Shown: one piece after another, positions 19,749 to 30,315 of the stretch
Layout: the number at the start of each line of letters is the position of its first letter
Position numbering within the stretch: the first letter of the stretch is position 1
Assembly: GCF_000330505.1 (NCBI RefSeq)
Contig: NW_004191750.1
Coordinates: 675,076 to 739,075 of the forward strand
DNA from: Entamoeba invadens IP1
Taxonomy: Eukaryota; Evosea; Mastigamoebida; Endamoebidae
DNA length: 64,000 bases
Reading direction: 5' to 3'
Translations under genes and position numbers: made by a program
The notes under the pieces: generated by a model
The model's database searches: none
What the model was told of the DNA's origin: nothing
Seen by the model: only the letters and a program-made list of their open reading frames with translations

Positions 19749-22323
19749 ATGACCATAGTCAAGCGCAACGATTTGCGACTAACAGACATTCCACGTGAGT
19801 TGACACAGAACCAAAGTATTTTTTCAAACATCGGAGAGTTGATATTTATGAACAATGAGTTTGAGGCGATTCCCGATACCGTCACAGTCTTTAATTTTCT
19901 TAAAAAGCTTTCCTTTGCTTGTAACAAAATTGTTCAAGTCAATGAGAAACTTTTTACAATGACTCAACTTGAAACGTTGTGTTTGAACCAAAACAGAATC
20001 AGTACTATTTCTCAATCACTTACTTCAATGAAAGGGCTTTCGAGTCTAGAAATTTGTGCGAACAAATTAAGCACTTTAACGCCGCCAACGTGTTTGTCTC
20101 GACTCGACTTGTCCGCAAACTTTTTGACTGACTTTTCGTATAGTTGTCAATCCCTGACGTATTTGGATGTCTCCCAAAACGACTTATCGAACCTCCCAAA
20201 TTTGGATTGCCCTAATGTTAAACAGATCAATGCTTCATTTAATAACATCGTCCATCTCCCAGACTCAATATCCAATTTATCATCTTTAAGATATTTGGAC
20301 CTCAAAAATAATAAGCTGGAGAGTCTCCCCGACACCTTTGCGTTGTTGTCGTCCCTTACATTCTTACAAATCTCGAACAACCCGATCTCCTCAGTCCCAA
20401 GTAATTTCACAACGATGAGATTAAAGAAATTCCACGCGTCACAGACTATCAAATTCTCGTTCGACCCATTACCAACACTCCGAGAACTGTTCTACTCGAA
20501 AGTCGAATCACAAATCCTCTTTATGGACTACTCAGCTATGTCAAATTTGGAGAACTTGGATGTGTCGTATAACCAATTCACTACACTCACTGTCACATCT
20601 CCAAGTTTGATCACATTGAATTGTTCATACAACGTGATCCAAACACTTTCTATGTCTAAGACGTGTACCGCTCAAAAGATCTTTGCAAGACATAACCAAA
20701 TAGCGTCGATCGACTCGTCGATAGCAAACTCCCAAAAACTGGTCATCGCCGATTTTTCAAATAACAAATTAAAGAATTTGCCATTGAAACCAGACTTGCC
20801 AAGAATTCAATATCTGAATGTGGGGTTCAATAGAATGACGATTCTCGACTACGACTTCTCGAAAATGAATACATTGACGTATTTCGACGTGTCATTTAAT
20901 AGCATCCACACAATCACAAATAACATCGGCGATTTGACTAACTTGAAGGCGCTTGTATTGGCTGGTAATCCAATTAACTCACTACCAAACGACTTGACTA
21001 ATTTGGTCAATTTGACTAAACTGCACTGTTCTAATAACGGCCTTGCAGTCTTCCCAAACGTCATTTTAGCTCTTTCGAATTTGCAGAAGCTTTATATAGC
21101 AAGTAACCATATTAGGGACTTACCAGATCTAAGTTGCTTGAAGGAATTACAGACACTCGACCTATCAAATTGTTACTTAGTCTCTGCGCAGAACGTCAAC
21201 AATTTGCCCAAATTGGAACAACTCAATTTGTCGAACAGTTTGTCTCAGTCTCTATTGTATTATAAGAACTATACTTAATAGTATTTTGAATTATTAACAA
21301 ATAGATTATTTGACTGAACCGCCCCAATTGAGTGGATGCGACAACTTAATCTATTTGGACCTTTCATTTAACGCTCTTGAACGCTCAACGAGCGACATTG
21401 AAGTGAAAAAGTTGAATAAACTTCGGATGTTGGATCTTTCATTCAACGACATCACATCACTCCCGAATCATGGGCCCGAACTTACGATACGGACTGATGG
21501 GTGTGGGACACAGCGAATGTATTCTTTGTTAGACAGATTCTCCAAATCACTTGAATTCAAAACCGTCCGAATCACATGTGCTGGTGCACAGATGTGTGCG
21601 GATAGAGACGAGATGCAAGACTCTTTCATTTGTATTCCCCACTTTGCAGCACCAGACCATTTCTTATTTGCCGCAGTCGATGGGCACTCGGGGTTCCAAG
21701 CGTCTTATTCCTTCACCCAAAATTTCCCAAAGATCTTATATGAGCAATTTAAAGAGAATAACCAACAAGACTCCATCGAAGACTGTCTCCTCAAATCTTT
21801 TGATAAAATCGAAGAGGAGTTTGTTGACAACGATATCAAAGACGGTGCCGTCGTCACTGTAGTGTTTGTGACACCAAAGAAGATATACACAGCTCAATGT
21901 GGTGATTGTAGAGGGGTTTACATAACTAAGTCCGGGATTCATCAATTGGCTCCGGAGCACAAGACTTCAGACAGACATGAACAAGTACGTATTAGAAGTG
22001 AAGGTGGCTTTGTTGATCAAAGTTCTCGAGTATGTGGCTTATTAGTCGCTCGATCCGTTGGAGATATCAAGAACAAGCCCATCATCACTCATAAGCCTGA
22101 CATAACAGTATGTGACAGACGAGATGACGAGCAGTATTTAGTAGTGGCTACTGATGGCGTCTGGGATGAAGTTTCAAATTCCTTATTATTGGACATTTTA
22201 CAGAGAAACAGAAGAATTCAAAAAACAAGTGAATTGGTGTCGCTTTTAAGAGATACTGCGTATGTGTCGTGTGTGCAGACACAGATCCCTGATAATATCG
22301 GAATTGTACTTTGCAGATTCTAA
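19749..22323 (+). CDS. LRR-PP2C phosphatase fusion protein, two exons
   Basis: Exon 1 19749-21237, intron 21238-21304 (GTTTGT...AATAG, 67 nt), exon 2 21305-22323: 835 residues. The intron cuts one leucine-rich repeat; joined it reads LEQLNLSNNYLTEPPQLSGC, a perfect repeat, which confirms the splice. LRRs of about 20-23 residues run from about 30 to 560. A PP2C domain (about 585-835) follows with FAAVDGHSG, QCGDCRGVY, LLVARSVGD and VATDGVWDEV, the metal-binding Asp set. Known role of PP2C: Mn/Mg-dependent Ser/Thr dephosphorylation; the LRRs should choose targets. The plan matches the LRR-PP2C part of fungal adenylyl cyclase and PHLPP, without their other domains. The true N-terminus may lie a little upstream. 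Confidence 0.9.
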
Positions 22324-22494
22324 TTACTTTGGGTTATGTTCTATTTTATTATAATTATTAATTTATATATTATAATATTATTAATAATTTATTATTATTA
22401 TAGTTATTGTTATAGTAATTAGTAAGAGTTAAGGTGGAAATGAAGTTGAAACGGTAAATAAGAAAATGGCACAGTATTTACGAAAGTCGTTGGA

Positions 22495-23544
22495 TCAGCA
22501 ACAGCCCTGATCTTGTTTATCTTCCAATTGGTGGTGCTCAAGATAGTTCGCCTCGTTCTTTTCTCGTGGTTTCATATTTTTGAGTAAATCTTCAAATACA
22601 ACTTTGATATCTACAAATAAATAACAATGTAACTATACATTATAGTACATTAATACTCAAACTAAACAAGTATAACAAATAAACTAAAAGTATAAATACA
22701 AAGTGATAAAACCATTAATTATTTGTAAAACAATTATAAGATATAGTAAAAGCAAACTGTCTCCTGTTTTTGCAGACACTTCATAGAATATGTCGATCTT
22801 AAGTTCTTCTGCAAGTGCTTTTGCCTCGTCATACTGGATGACCCTGAAATTGGAGGCGTCGGATTTATTTCCGATGAGTGCAACTGCAACATCAGGAACC
22901 GCTTCTTTCAAGTCTTTATACCAACTCCTGACATGGAGAAAACTGTTCTTTGATGTCAGGTCGAAAACTATTACTCCGCCACTCGACCCCCGGTAATACA
23001 TGTTCACCATGGATCGATACTTTTCCTGTCCCGCCTAAAAACGTTAATTAAAAACAAACATAATGCTGTTGTTAATTTTTGAATGTAAAACACATGATTT
23101 TGTACTATTTTGGTGATATAACAAAATTGGTGAATTGAATAATATTCCAATTTATTGTATCAAAATGAATACTACAGTTTATCATTAAGAATAGTATATT
23201 AATTAGACTAGTCAAATATGAATAAAAGAACTAAAACAAATAGAAAATGTCCTGACAAACAGTGTCCTAGATGTCAATAAGGATTTCATCGAGTTAGATG
23301 TTAAAGACAAACCCAAATGGAAACGTCAACTTTTTTGTTTGTGACATTGTTGGTAAGAGTGGTAGTAACAAATGACGCTGCAATTGTTGCTTTTTCTTCT
23401 TCAGTGAATTTGTCCTTGACCAATCTATTCACAACACAAGTTTTGCCGACACCTTTTTGTGAATATGAAAAGAGTTGTTTAAATTTGGAGAAACAAACTC
23501 ATGTCACCAACTAAACAAATCTTGAGGGTAGATGAGAGTTGCAT
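22495..23544 (-). CDS. Rab GTPase, five exons including a 6-nt microexon
   Basis: Exons 23544-23499, 23452-23313, 23266-23261, 23034-22758 and 22610-22495 total 585 nt, exactly 195 codons (194 residues plus stop). Introns of 46, 46, 226 and 147 nt all begin GTTTG(T/C) and end AG. The joined protein is a textbook Rab: P-loop GDMSVGKT (13-20), switch I TIAASFVTTTL, DTAGQEKYRSM (63-73), IGNKSD, EVSAKTGDN and a geranylgeranylation end QDQGCC. Exon 3 encodes only Asp63-Thr64 of the DTAGQ motif; without it the catalytic switch II would be broken. Known role: vesicle-traffic switch, membrane-anchored by the C-terminal cysteines. The subfamily is unclear; switch I is unusual (Rab5/21/22-like body). 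Confidence 0.88.
23261..23266 (-). other. 6-nt microexon (codons Asp-Thr) of the Rab gene
   Basis: On the minus strand the sequence reads ...GACATCTAG, then GACACT, then GTTTGTCAGG... Both flanks are full consensus splice sites. The upstream intron (23312-23267) is 46 nt, the same size as intron 1. The previous exon ends ...VDVSIW in phase 0 and the next starts AGQEKYR in phase 0, so GACACT supplies exactly the missing D-T of WDTAGQ. Confidence 0.8.
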
Positions 23545-23880
23545 CAATTCCTTTGTTATTTACAGTTCCAAAGACAAATCCAAGTAAAAAATGGGGTTCT
23601 AAGTCATTTGGTGGTGTTGGTTTTATCGCAAATTTTCGGGAAAATCAAGTGATTAATTTCTGTTTTGTTTTTGAATACTTAAAAAAATGTTCTATTGGAA
23701 ATCATCTTTCTCTAATTAGTTTCAACTATATTTTATTATAATAATTACTACAGTTATTATTAAATTTTTATGGTTGAAACAATTATAATATAAGTAATAA
23801 TAAAGAAACAATAAAAATAAAAAATAATCTCAACGTTGGAAGAATAGTAAATTTACTATTACTACTAATATCTAAAAAAA

Positions 23881-24057
23881 TGACAATGACCTGAAACGGC
23901 ATATAAAAGGGAAGGGTTATCTTGATAATAAGTATTCCAGCCCTGCAGCAGAGAACTTATGTTTAATGCCATTATCGGTTGGTAGACGTTGGGTTTTCAA
24001 GCAAACCTCTCATGTTCGTACATTTGAGGCGTTCACAAAATCCGAAATATCTTTTTT
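23881..24057 (+). ncRNA. Candidate structured non-coding RNA, T6 at 3' end
   Basis: A G/C-richer island in an AT-rich spacer with no long reading frame. Visible pairing: TTATC 23917-23921 with GATAA 23924-23928; AGGG 23913-23916 with CCCT 23941-23944; ATGT 24012-24015 with ACAT 24020-24023 under a TCGT loop, extended by CCTC 24006-24009 with GAGG 24026-24029; and an alternative GGTTT 23992-23996 with AAACC 24003-24007. The island ends in TTTTTT 24052-24057, as Pol III transcripts do. I checked for U1-U6, 5S, SRP and RNase P landmarks and found no convincing match (a CAGAGAA word recalls U6 but the AGC triad is absent). Class unknown. Confidence 0.4.
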
Positions 24058-24083
24058 ATAACACATATTAATAAATAATAAAA

Positions 24084-24890
24084 TTACGAGAATAGTGTAT
24101 GATTTGGTCTGAGTTCGTTCATGTTGACTATCTCAATATTTGAACAATACTGAATTTTCAAAGAGGTGATTGTGGTGGGAACACGGATTTTTCCTACTTT
24201 ACAGTCAAAAAGGTCGAGTGAAACTAAGTTACAATTCTCAATAGACTCAAGACGAGTGAAAGGACAATCTACTGCTTCTAATTGAGTTAATGAGTGAGGG
24301 AGATTGATTTGGGGCGACGAAACGTTCTGGAGAAATAGAGTTTTGAGATTGGAAAATTCGGGGAATGTCGCTAAAGGACAGTCAAAGAGAGAAAGTGATT
24401 CCATTGTTGACGAATTTTGAAGGAAAGTCAGTTTTGTGCATTCGAACAAATACAATTTTGTTAAACTGGAAATGTCAAGTGAAGATAATCTGAAGCACTC
24501 GCCAATTTCAAGTTCTTTGAGAGAACTGGGGAGGTCCAATTGGTTGAGCCCAGCCTTCGAAATAGTAAAGTGTGTCAATTTTGAGTCAACTCCAAAGTCT
24601 ATTTCGTTCAACCCACTCAGGTTCTCAATCTCGAGATTTTTGAGTGTTGGTGGTAGAACGAGATGTGTGATAAGCAAATCCGAAACAGAAAGGGTGGTAA
24701 GATTTTGTGAAACGCCGAGCATGTCGCAATTACAGCCGAGAAGGTATAACTCTTCGATGAATTCAATACCAACAAATATTGGGTTACATTCACAGACCGT
24801 GATTCGTTTAATCTTGTTTTGCACTTTAACTTCTTTTCCTTCCCATTCTTCTCCTTCAAAACTCATCGACTCACTGTTCTTGCTATACAT
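24084..24890 (-). CDS. Leucine-rich-repeat protein
   Basis: 268 residues, mostly irregular leucine-rich repeats of about 20-22 residues with a Cys near each turn (LKELEIGECFRLSSLDISS; LTKLYLFECTKLTFLQ; MESLSLFDCPLATFPEF). No leader peptide, membrane segment or enzyme domain. The pattern recalls the many Entamoeba LRR and BspA-like proteins, but I cannot name a subgroup. The first 30 residues are acidic and polar. A protein-interaction role is all that can be inferred. Single exon; its stop lies 27 bp from the T-run of the ncRNA candidate on the other strand. Confidence 0.8.
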   Translation of the reverse strand: MYSKNSESMSFEGEEWEGKEVKVQNKIKRITVCECNPIFVGIEFIEELYLLGCNCDMLGVSQNLTTLSVSDLLITHLVLPPTLKNLEIENLSGLNEIDFGVDSKLTHFTISKAGLNQLDLPSSLKELEIGECFRLSSLDISSLTKLYLFECTKLTFLQNSSTMESLSLFDCPLATFPEFSNLKTLFLQNVSSPQINLPHSLTQLEAVDCPFTRLESIENCNLVSLDLFDCKVGKIRVPTTITSLKIQYCSNIEIVNMNELRPNHTLFS

Positions 24891-25359
24891 TGTGTTGTCT
24901 TTTCAGTTCGTGTTTGCTATTTTGTGTTGTCCAATTTTGTTTCTTTTTTCAATTTCCATATTCTGTACATGGCAAACTCTGGTATTATATAAAATAATTA
25001 AATCAACTATATTATTTAATACATTTTCCTTTTTTATCGAAAGAAAATTATGTTATTTCCTTTTAATTTATTTATAACTCTTTTTATCGTATTTTATAGT
25101 TATTAAATACTCTTACTCATTTAATATAATAATTAATATAATTATAAAGTTTCTACTTATATTGGATTAATAACTTTATAGTAAAATGATAAGCCATTTA
25201 CAATAAATGAACAAAATATTTAATCTGTATAATTATAATTAAATGTTATAATTATTTATTTGTTATATAAAGAGAGTGTTAAAACTTTCCAAAAAAATTT
25301 CAACGACTAAATGTGTACAATGAAATGACTTACACGCAAACATGCGAATAGTTGTGGAT
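24891..25359. other. Intergenic spacer
   Basis: AT-rich spacer upstream of the LRR gene, with the 3' end of the 25.4-kb gene at its far side. The plus-strand frame that runs into it is an antisense shadow of the LRR gene. Nothing else recognised. Confidence 0.5.
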
Positions 25360-25941
25360 TTACAAAGGGATAATAGAGAGTTCGCCTATGACGAAATACC
25401 TTTCGTTTTTCATTCCGAGTGAGTTCATGATATAATTATATACAGCACTTCCAATTGTTTTCACAGTTTTAGTGTCTGCAACAAGCAACGAGTTGTAGTA
25501 AATTGCAATGTCGCCATGAATGCCATCTCTATCTTCATTTTTTGCTTCTATGATCCAATTATCACCAAGCAAATCTTCAAAGAAATGAGTCGACTCGATG
25601 TGCTTCAAATCTTGCATCCGTCGTTGTGCTGTTGTTCGTGAAACTCCTTTTTTAACTTCTTGTGTGATGTACTCACTGGACCGTACCTTCAAAAATTTCT
25701 GAAACTGGAAATTGAATTCATCTCCATTCTCGAAAACCTCAATAATCTCTTTAATCTTGATGAATTGTTTGGTATCTTTTGTCTTCTTTTGTGGTTGTGT
25801 AACAGTAAGACCGTATCGTTGAGATAATAATGACAATAGAAAACATTCAAGGTCGGTTTGCAGCTTAATTGCATTCTCGTGAGACTGCTTTATGCTCTTG
25901 TCCATCCGTTTGTATGCCCGCTTTTTAACTTCTAGGGTCAT
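25360..25941 (-). CDS. Hypothetical protein, basic N-terminus
   Basis: 193 residues, family not recognised. The first 30 residues are Lys/Arg-rich and helical (VKKRAYKRMDKSIKQSHENA). A central stretch (EYITQEVKKGVSRTTAQRRM) could be a helix-turn-helix. The C-terminal half looks like a compact alpha/beta domain (NWIIEAKNEDRDGIHGDIAI; ERYFVIGELSIIPL). E-A-K followed by D-x-x-H-G-D slightly recalls a nuclease core, but I would not assign that. The ORF is long and intact in an AT-rich setting, so it is probably real. No intron signals inside. Confidence 0.65.
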   Translation of the reverse strand: MTLEVKKRAYKRMDKSIKQSHENAIKLQTDLECFLLSLLSQRYGLTVTQPQKKTKDTKQFIKIKEIIEVFENGDEFNFQFQKFLKVRSSEYITQEVKKGVSRTTAQRRMQDLKHIESTHFFEDLLGDNWIIEAKNEDRDGIHGDIAIYYNSLLVADTKTVKTIGSAVYNYIMNSLGMKNERYFVIGELSIIPL

Positions 25942-27387
25942 TACCTCAAATTTTGTAGATTTTCCTTTTTAGTTCTTTCTGTTGTCTCCTTTTCCCTGAA
26001 GTGGTGGAGCAATATTACATTTTAAAGCAAGTTGGACCAAGTCGGAAATACGTCATTCGTATGCAACTAAACAATTTTTTTGTTGAGTTTATAACTTTGC
26101 TTACTAAATTAATCGGATATCGTGATGTTTCCTGTGTTTTATTCCTCGAATATAAATTGGTTTCGAAGAAACTTTGGACAATCATTTTCAAAAGAAAAGA
26201 ACAACAACTTCTATTTAAAGAACTTCAAAAACTATTTTTCTTGGTTTTCCATCTTTTTTTATTACCACCACTAGCTTTTTTGTTTTGAAGAAACCACGTT
26301 TATTAATTAATAATATAATTTATAACTTGTGTACTATTTAGTTTAATTTGCACTTCTACTAAAAATTGATATCCTCCCACATTTGCATTTAATACTAATA
26401 ATTATATCAAATTGTATTATAAAAATAATATCAAAAGATGAAATGGTGTATTATTTTAAGAAATAATTTACTTTTATTTTAAACAGTGGTACTGAAAACG
26501 ATTTTTGATAATCAAGATATACAAACTATAATATTATGGTTTATTTTTTATTAATTTATAGCTCCTTGATTTATTTATTAAAAAAAATAGTGGGCAAAAC
26601 ATTTGAAAGAGTCAATTCAAACCAGTATATTTATACACTAATAATAAAACTATTATATATATTTAGTTAAACCAATTGAATGGTCTAATTATATCAAAAA
26701 AATCAATAATGTAAAAAATAACAACAAAAATAAAATGTTTTAAAGTGCGATTTGTATCGAAAAAAAGTAAATTAAAGAACAAAACATAATATTTATTAAA
26801 AAAAAATTCTAGTTTAATAAATATGGTAACAAAAACCTTTTATAACTGAATTAAAACGAATTGCATCTTTTGTCTCTCCTGTATTAAAAATGGAATCACT
26901 CATTAACGAAAAAAATATTTGTTATTTTTTGTTACATTGTAAAAATTAATAAAACAACTGTTGGTAAAAAAATCAAATTTATAGTTTGGTGTTCTTGAAA
27001 AAATAAATAATAACATTTTTTACAAAAAGTTTTAGAATATCTGAGAGCTCTTGTGTTGTTTGTTTTTTCTTTGCAAATATTTTGTACCAACAATGACGTT
27101 GTTGACCTTTTTGTTGTTAATTTTTTTTGTCTGTTTTAAATATGTATTACGAACATTTTATTAGTAAAAATAAATACATTCTACGTTATTTTAATGATAC
27201 ATCTTCCACCAAAACCAAAGACCATCATATTGTTTACACACCATGTTTTTATGTCAAGTCTATTTGCCAAAATTGATGAAAATTACGTTAACATTAATTC
27301 CTACATTGATTATTTATTATTTGTTCTCTTCATGTAGTATGCGATACTTATTTAACAATATAAACATCGAAAGAATAATAAACGAAT
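25942..27387. other. AT-rich intergenic region
   Basis: About 1.4 kb. A 95-codon plus-strand frame at 26001-26288 has no family signal and a hydrophobic low-complexity end; I leave it unannotated. The remainder is A/T runs with many stops in all frames. No repeat or RNA gene recognised. Confidence 0.5.
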
Positions 27388-28683
27388 TTATTTCATGTTG
27401 TTAACGAAACTTTTGAACTGGCTCCAAGCAGTCCCGTCATCAAGCAAAGCTCTAGTAAGTCTCAGATAAGTGAAAGCAGTGAGTCCATACTTTTTAGCTT
27501 GAGAAACAATTTGGTTGAACCCTGAAGTATTGCATCCACCATATCCACACAATTCAAGGGCATTCTCTCCACATTTAACAGCACCAGCGCTACCAGCAGC
27601 AGTGTATGCTTGATTTACAAGATTAGCTGGAGTACTTCCGCAGTTTGAATCTGTGCCAGTCATTTCAAGGCATGTGAAATCAAATCGAGCGCCATACTTC
27701 TTGAAAGCTTTTGCAATGTTTGAATAAGCGTCTTGACTATTAGTGTTATAATACCCTGCTGTGAGCTCCGCAGCGTGGCTATTATCGTTGTACCACCAAT
27801 GGATACCAGCAACTTTACCTGCAATTGCCAAAGACCCAAAGACACTCTTAGCGGACGAAAGAATGTTCTCGGCGTGTTTAATTAATTGTTGATGATACCA
27901 ATTCAAGAAGAATTTTCCATACTCCGATTTGTAGTTATCACTTCCACTCCCGAAGAACCCAGTCGATGATGGGGGCTTCGAGTTATAGGTACCTGCGTTT
28001 GATGGAGATGCTTTACCCCATTCACTATGACCAGCAGCTGTTGCAGCTGATTGCAATTGAGACAACGAGTTCGAGTCAGAGCATTGGAACTCACCAACAC
28101 CACAATAAGTCCATCTTGAAAGTGGATAAGCTGGGTATCTAGTCTCACCACATGGGCCCATACCTACCTGAACCTCATTAATTGTTCCATCTGAAATGTA
28201 ACTCGCGAACTTGGTCTTAAAAGCAGACATGAAGTCTTTATAAATTTGTAAAGGAGTTCTTCCTCCAAAAACAGCCAAGGAGTCGGCGCCAAAGGAAATG
28301 TATTCGTCGTTTGTATTTCCTTGTGGATCCTTGAACGCAGCACTGCTAGAAGAACGAGCCCATGATGGAATTGGAATGTTGCATGTATCCCCTACATTAC
28401 CGCCACACTTGTGGAATGACATCACTACTTGTAACTTCAAACCGGCGTCCTTGGCGAGTTTGGCCATGTCCGTATACCCAGCCCAGTTGTACGACTTCGC
28501 TGAGGTCTCTACTAAGCCCCACCATACATCAGTCATCACACCAGCTACTCCTCCACTTTTTAACTTGGTGAAATCATTTTTTAATTGTGCACTGTTGGTA
28601 AGTCCACTGGAACCTACTACATCAAGCGGAAGCATCACATTCACTTCCACTGACAAAGCAACAGTCAGAAGCAACAAGAGCAT
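27388..28683 (-). CDS. Beta-amylase (GH14), with leader peptide
   Basis: 431 residues. GH14 signatures: VNVMLPLDVV at the first strand, GGVAGVMTDVWWGLVE, LQVVMSFHKCGGNVGD, GPCGETRYPAYP with the general-acid Glu (E180), AGIHWWYND, and FTCLEMTG with the general-base Glu (E340). Known reaction: release of maltose from the non-reducing ends of alpha-1,4-glucans. A short hydrophobic start (MLLLLLTVALS) predicts entry into the secretory pathway or a lysosome-like compartment. Entamoeba stores glycogen, so glycogen or starch use is the likely job, perhaps also in encystation (inference). Codon use is G/C-richer than the flanks, as in highly expressed genes. Length is close to bacterial and plant enzymes without extra binding domains. 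Confidence 0.95.
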   Translation of the reverse strand: MLLLLLTVALSVEVNVMLPLDVVGSSGLTNSAQLKNDFTKLKSGGVAGVMTDVWWGLVETSAKSYNWAGYTDMAKLAKDAGLKLQVVMSFHKCGGNVGDTCNIPIPSWARSSSSAAFKDPQGNTNDEYISFGADSLAVFGGRTPLQIYKDFMSAFKTKFASYISDGTINEVQVGMGPCGETRYPAYPLSRWTYCGVGEFQCSDSNSLSQLQSAATAAGHSEWGKASPSNAGTYNSKPPSSTGFFGSGSDNYKSEYGKFFLNWYHQQLIKHAENILSSAKSVFGSLAIAGKVAGIHWWYNDNSHAAELTAGYYNTNSQDAYSNIAKAFKKYGARFDFTCLEMTGTDSNCGSTPANLVNQAYTAAGSAGAVKCGENALELCGYGGCNTSGFNQIVSQAKKYGLTAFTYLRLTRALLDDGTAWSQFKSFVNNMK

Positions 28684-29409
28684 TGTGAATTTCGAGAGAA
28701 AAAAGTCTTTTTATAGTCGTCAGAATCAAAAGTACTTTTGGGATCTTTTTCTTTTCTTTCGTGTGTGCGTAAATTAAATAACTCTTGTTTGACTAGTTTA
28801 TGGATTTATTATAGTTTCTTATTTTAAACGAGTCTTTAGAATTTAAAATTGTTATTCTGTTTCCTTCTTTCACACTATTTTAATTTTTTTGTTTTTTTTT
28901 GGGTTTTAATGGTATTTTTACGGTTATTTCTAGTTGAATTGTGGGAATTTCTCAAACAAATTTTTCATAAAAAAAACAATCAAAAAAATAGCCATTAGTT
29001 TGCGTAAAATAAAAAATGATTTTATTATTCAAAAATAATTAACATTTAGGAATAATTCCCGATTCATTGGAACATAAAATATTAAGTTCAGCAGACAAAA
29101 TATAATTTGAAGATCTTTGTCAGTGAGAAAAATCAAGACTTATCAAACTTTCTTATGGTTTTTACATAACTTTTCCATGTAAATTACTAATAATATTTTA
29201 GATATAATTAATTATTAAAAATCGGGTTGATTATTAAAGAAAATTCAAAAAATTGTTCTTCAAAAAAAACACCAATCATTACTTGATAATAACATGTTTT
29301 TTTTTATTAATAATTGAGTCAAATTAATAAAAATAATAACTTATTAATTAATTATGTAATTTTTAAATTAAAATAATATATAAATTATTAATTTAAATAA
29401 ATAAAATTA
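28684..29409. other. AT-rich intergenic region
   Basis: About 0.7 kb upstream of the beta-amylase gene, which should include its promoter. It ends at the left inverted repeat of the 906-bp element. No gene seen. Confidence 0.5.
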
Positions 29410-30315
29410 AAGTATAATCCGGGTTTAATTCCAGTCCGGGTTTAATTAAATAATCGGGTTTAATTCATTAGAAAATAATTAAACCCGAAGTAAGAAAAAA
29501 TAATAATAACAACACTTTTGAGTTATATTATCATAGTCTTGTTTTTTGATTTAAATTTACGTGAAATAATTGGGTTTCACCTAAATTAATCAGAATATTT
29601 GTTTTTGAATAAAAATGCATTATTTTTGTTTCTTGAACTATTTTTCGGTACTATTACATTATAAATTACTTATTATAAAATAATGAATAAATAAAAAAGA
29701 ACATAATGAACTCGAGTTTTTATTCGTTTTTATTTATTTAAACAGACTTGTTTCACCACCACCTTAACAAAGTATTTGCCGCGAGTATTTTTTAAAGGAA
29801 GTCCATCTTTAAGTCACTGTTTGTGCGTCCCCATGTTACCACTTTCCTCCTCCGTACTGTTTAAACGCTGATGTGGTTCCCCAACGCTTGCGGGGGGATC
29901 CGCGCCAAGAATAACATTGAAAGTGTGTGGAATGGTGCACAAACAGACCGCCTGTGCCTTCTTTTTGATAATCGTCGCACTCGGTTTCCACTGTTTCGAG
30001 GTGACACATTTTTAATTCGGGAACCAGACCAAATATTATCTTAAGCTCCCATTTACTATAATTTTAATTAAAATATTATATTAAATTGTTTAAAAAAACT
30101 TTATTTTTAGAGACGATGAAAAAGCCTTTACCATCATCATTTGTTTTTGATTGAAACAAATAATTATTAAATAATTATAACTATAAAACTACCGAAAGTT
30201 AATTCCATCAATTATTTTTGATTTAAAAATCTTTTAAAATAATTTTCTTGAAAAAAGTGGAATTAAACCCGATAGTTCCAAAATATTTTAAGTGAATTAA
30301 ACCCGGATTATACTG
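29410..30315. mobile_element. 906-bp element with ~21-bp terminal inverted repeats, TA flanks
   Basis: The left end reads AAGTATAATCCGGGTTTAAT then TC; the right end on the opposite strand reads CAGTATAATCCGGGTTTAAT then TC. TA lies outside each end (29408-29409 and 30316-30317). The CAGT start and TA flanks again fit the Tc1/mariner superfamily. CGGGTTTAATT and its complement recur just inside the ends (near 29435-29490 and again near 30260-30300), so the termini are built of short sub-repeats. The G/C-richer centre contains a decayed reading frame. Probably a deleted relative of a larger element. Confidence 0.65.
29730..30055 (-). pseudogene. Decayed ORF inside the 906-bp element
   Basis: After a TAG acceptor-like site (30058-30056) an open minus-strand frame of 72 codons runs to TAA 29838-29836 with protein-like text (FGLVPELKMCHLETVETECD; FVHHSTHFQCYSWRGSPRKR; TSAFKQYGGGKW). 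Coding-like text continues past the stop in two other frames (VVTWGRTNSDL, then KDGLPLKNTRGKYFVKVVVK), ending at TAA 29732-29730. This needs at least two frameshifts, so it is a relic. The family is not recognised; the position inside terminal repeats suggests a transposon-encoded protein. The segment is clearly richer in G/C than its surroundings. Confidence 0.5.

Noticed and set aside
23881..24057. U6 snRNA or RNase P RNA identity for the ncRNA candidate
   Set aside because: CAGAGAA and GGGAAGG words recall U6 and RNase P, but the other fixed elements (AGC triad, internal stem-loop, conserved regions in order) are absent.
26001..26288. 95-codon plus-strand ORF
   Set aside because: Hydrophobic low-complexity end, no splice signals, no recognisable family; too weak to call a gene.
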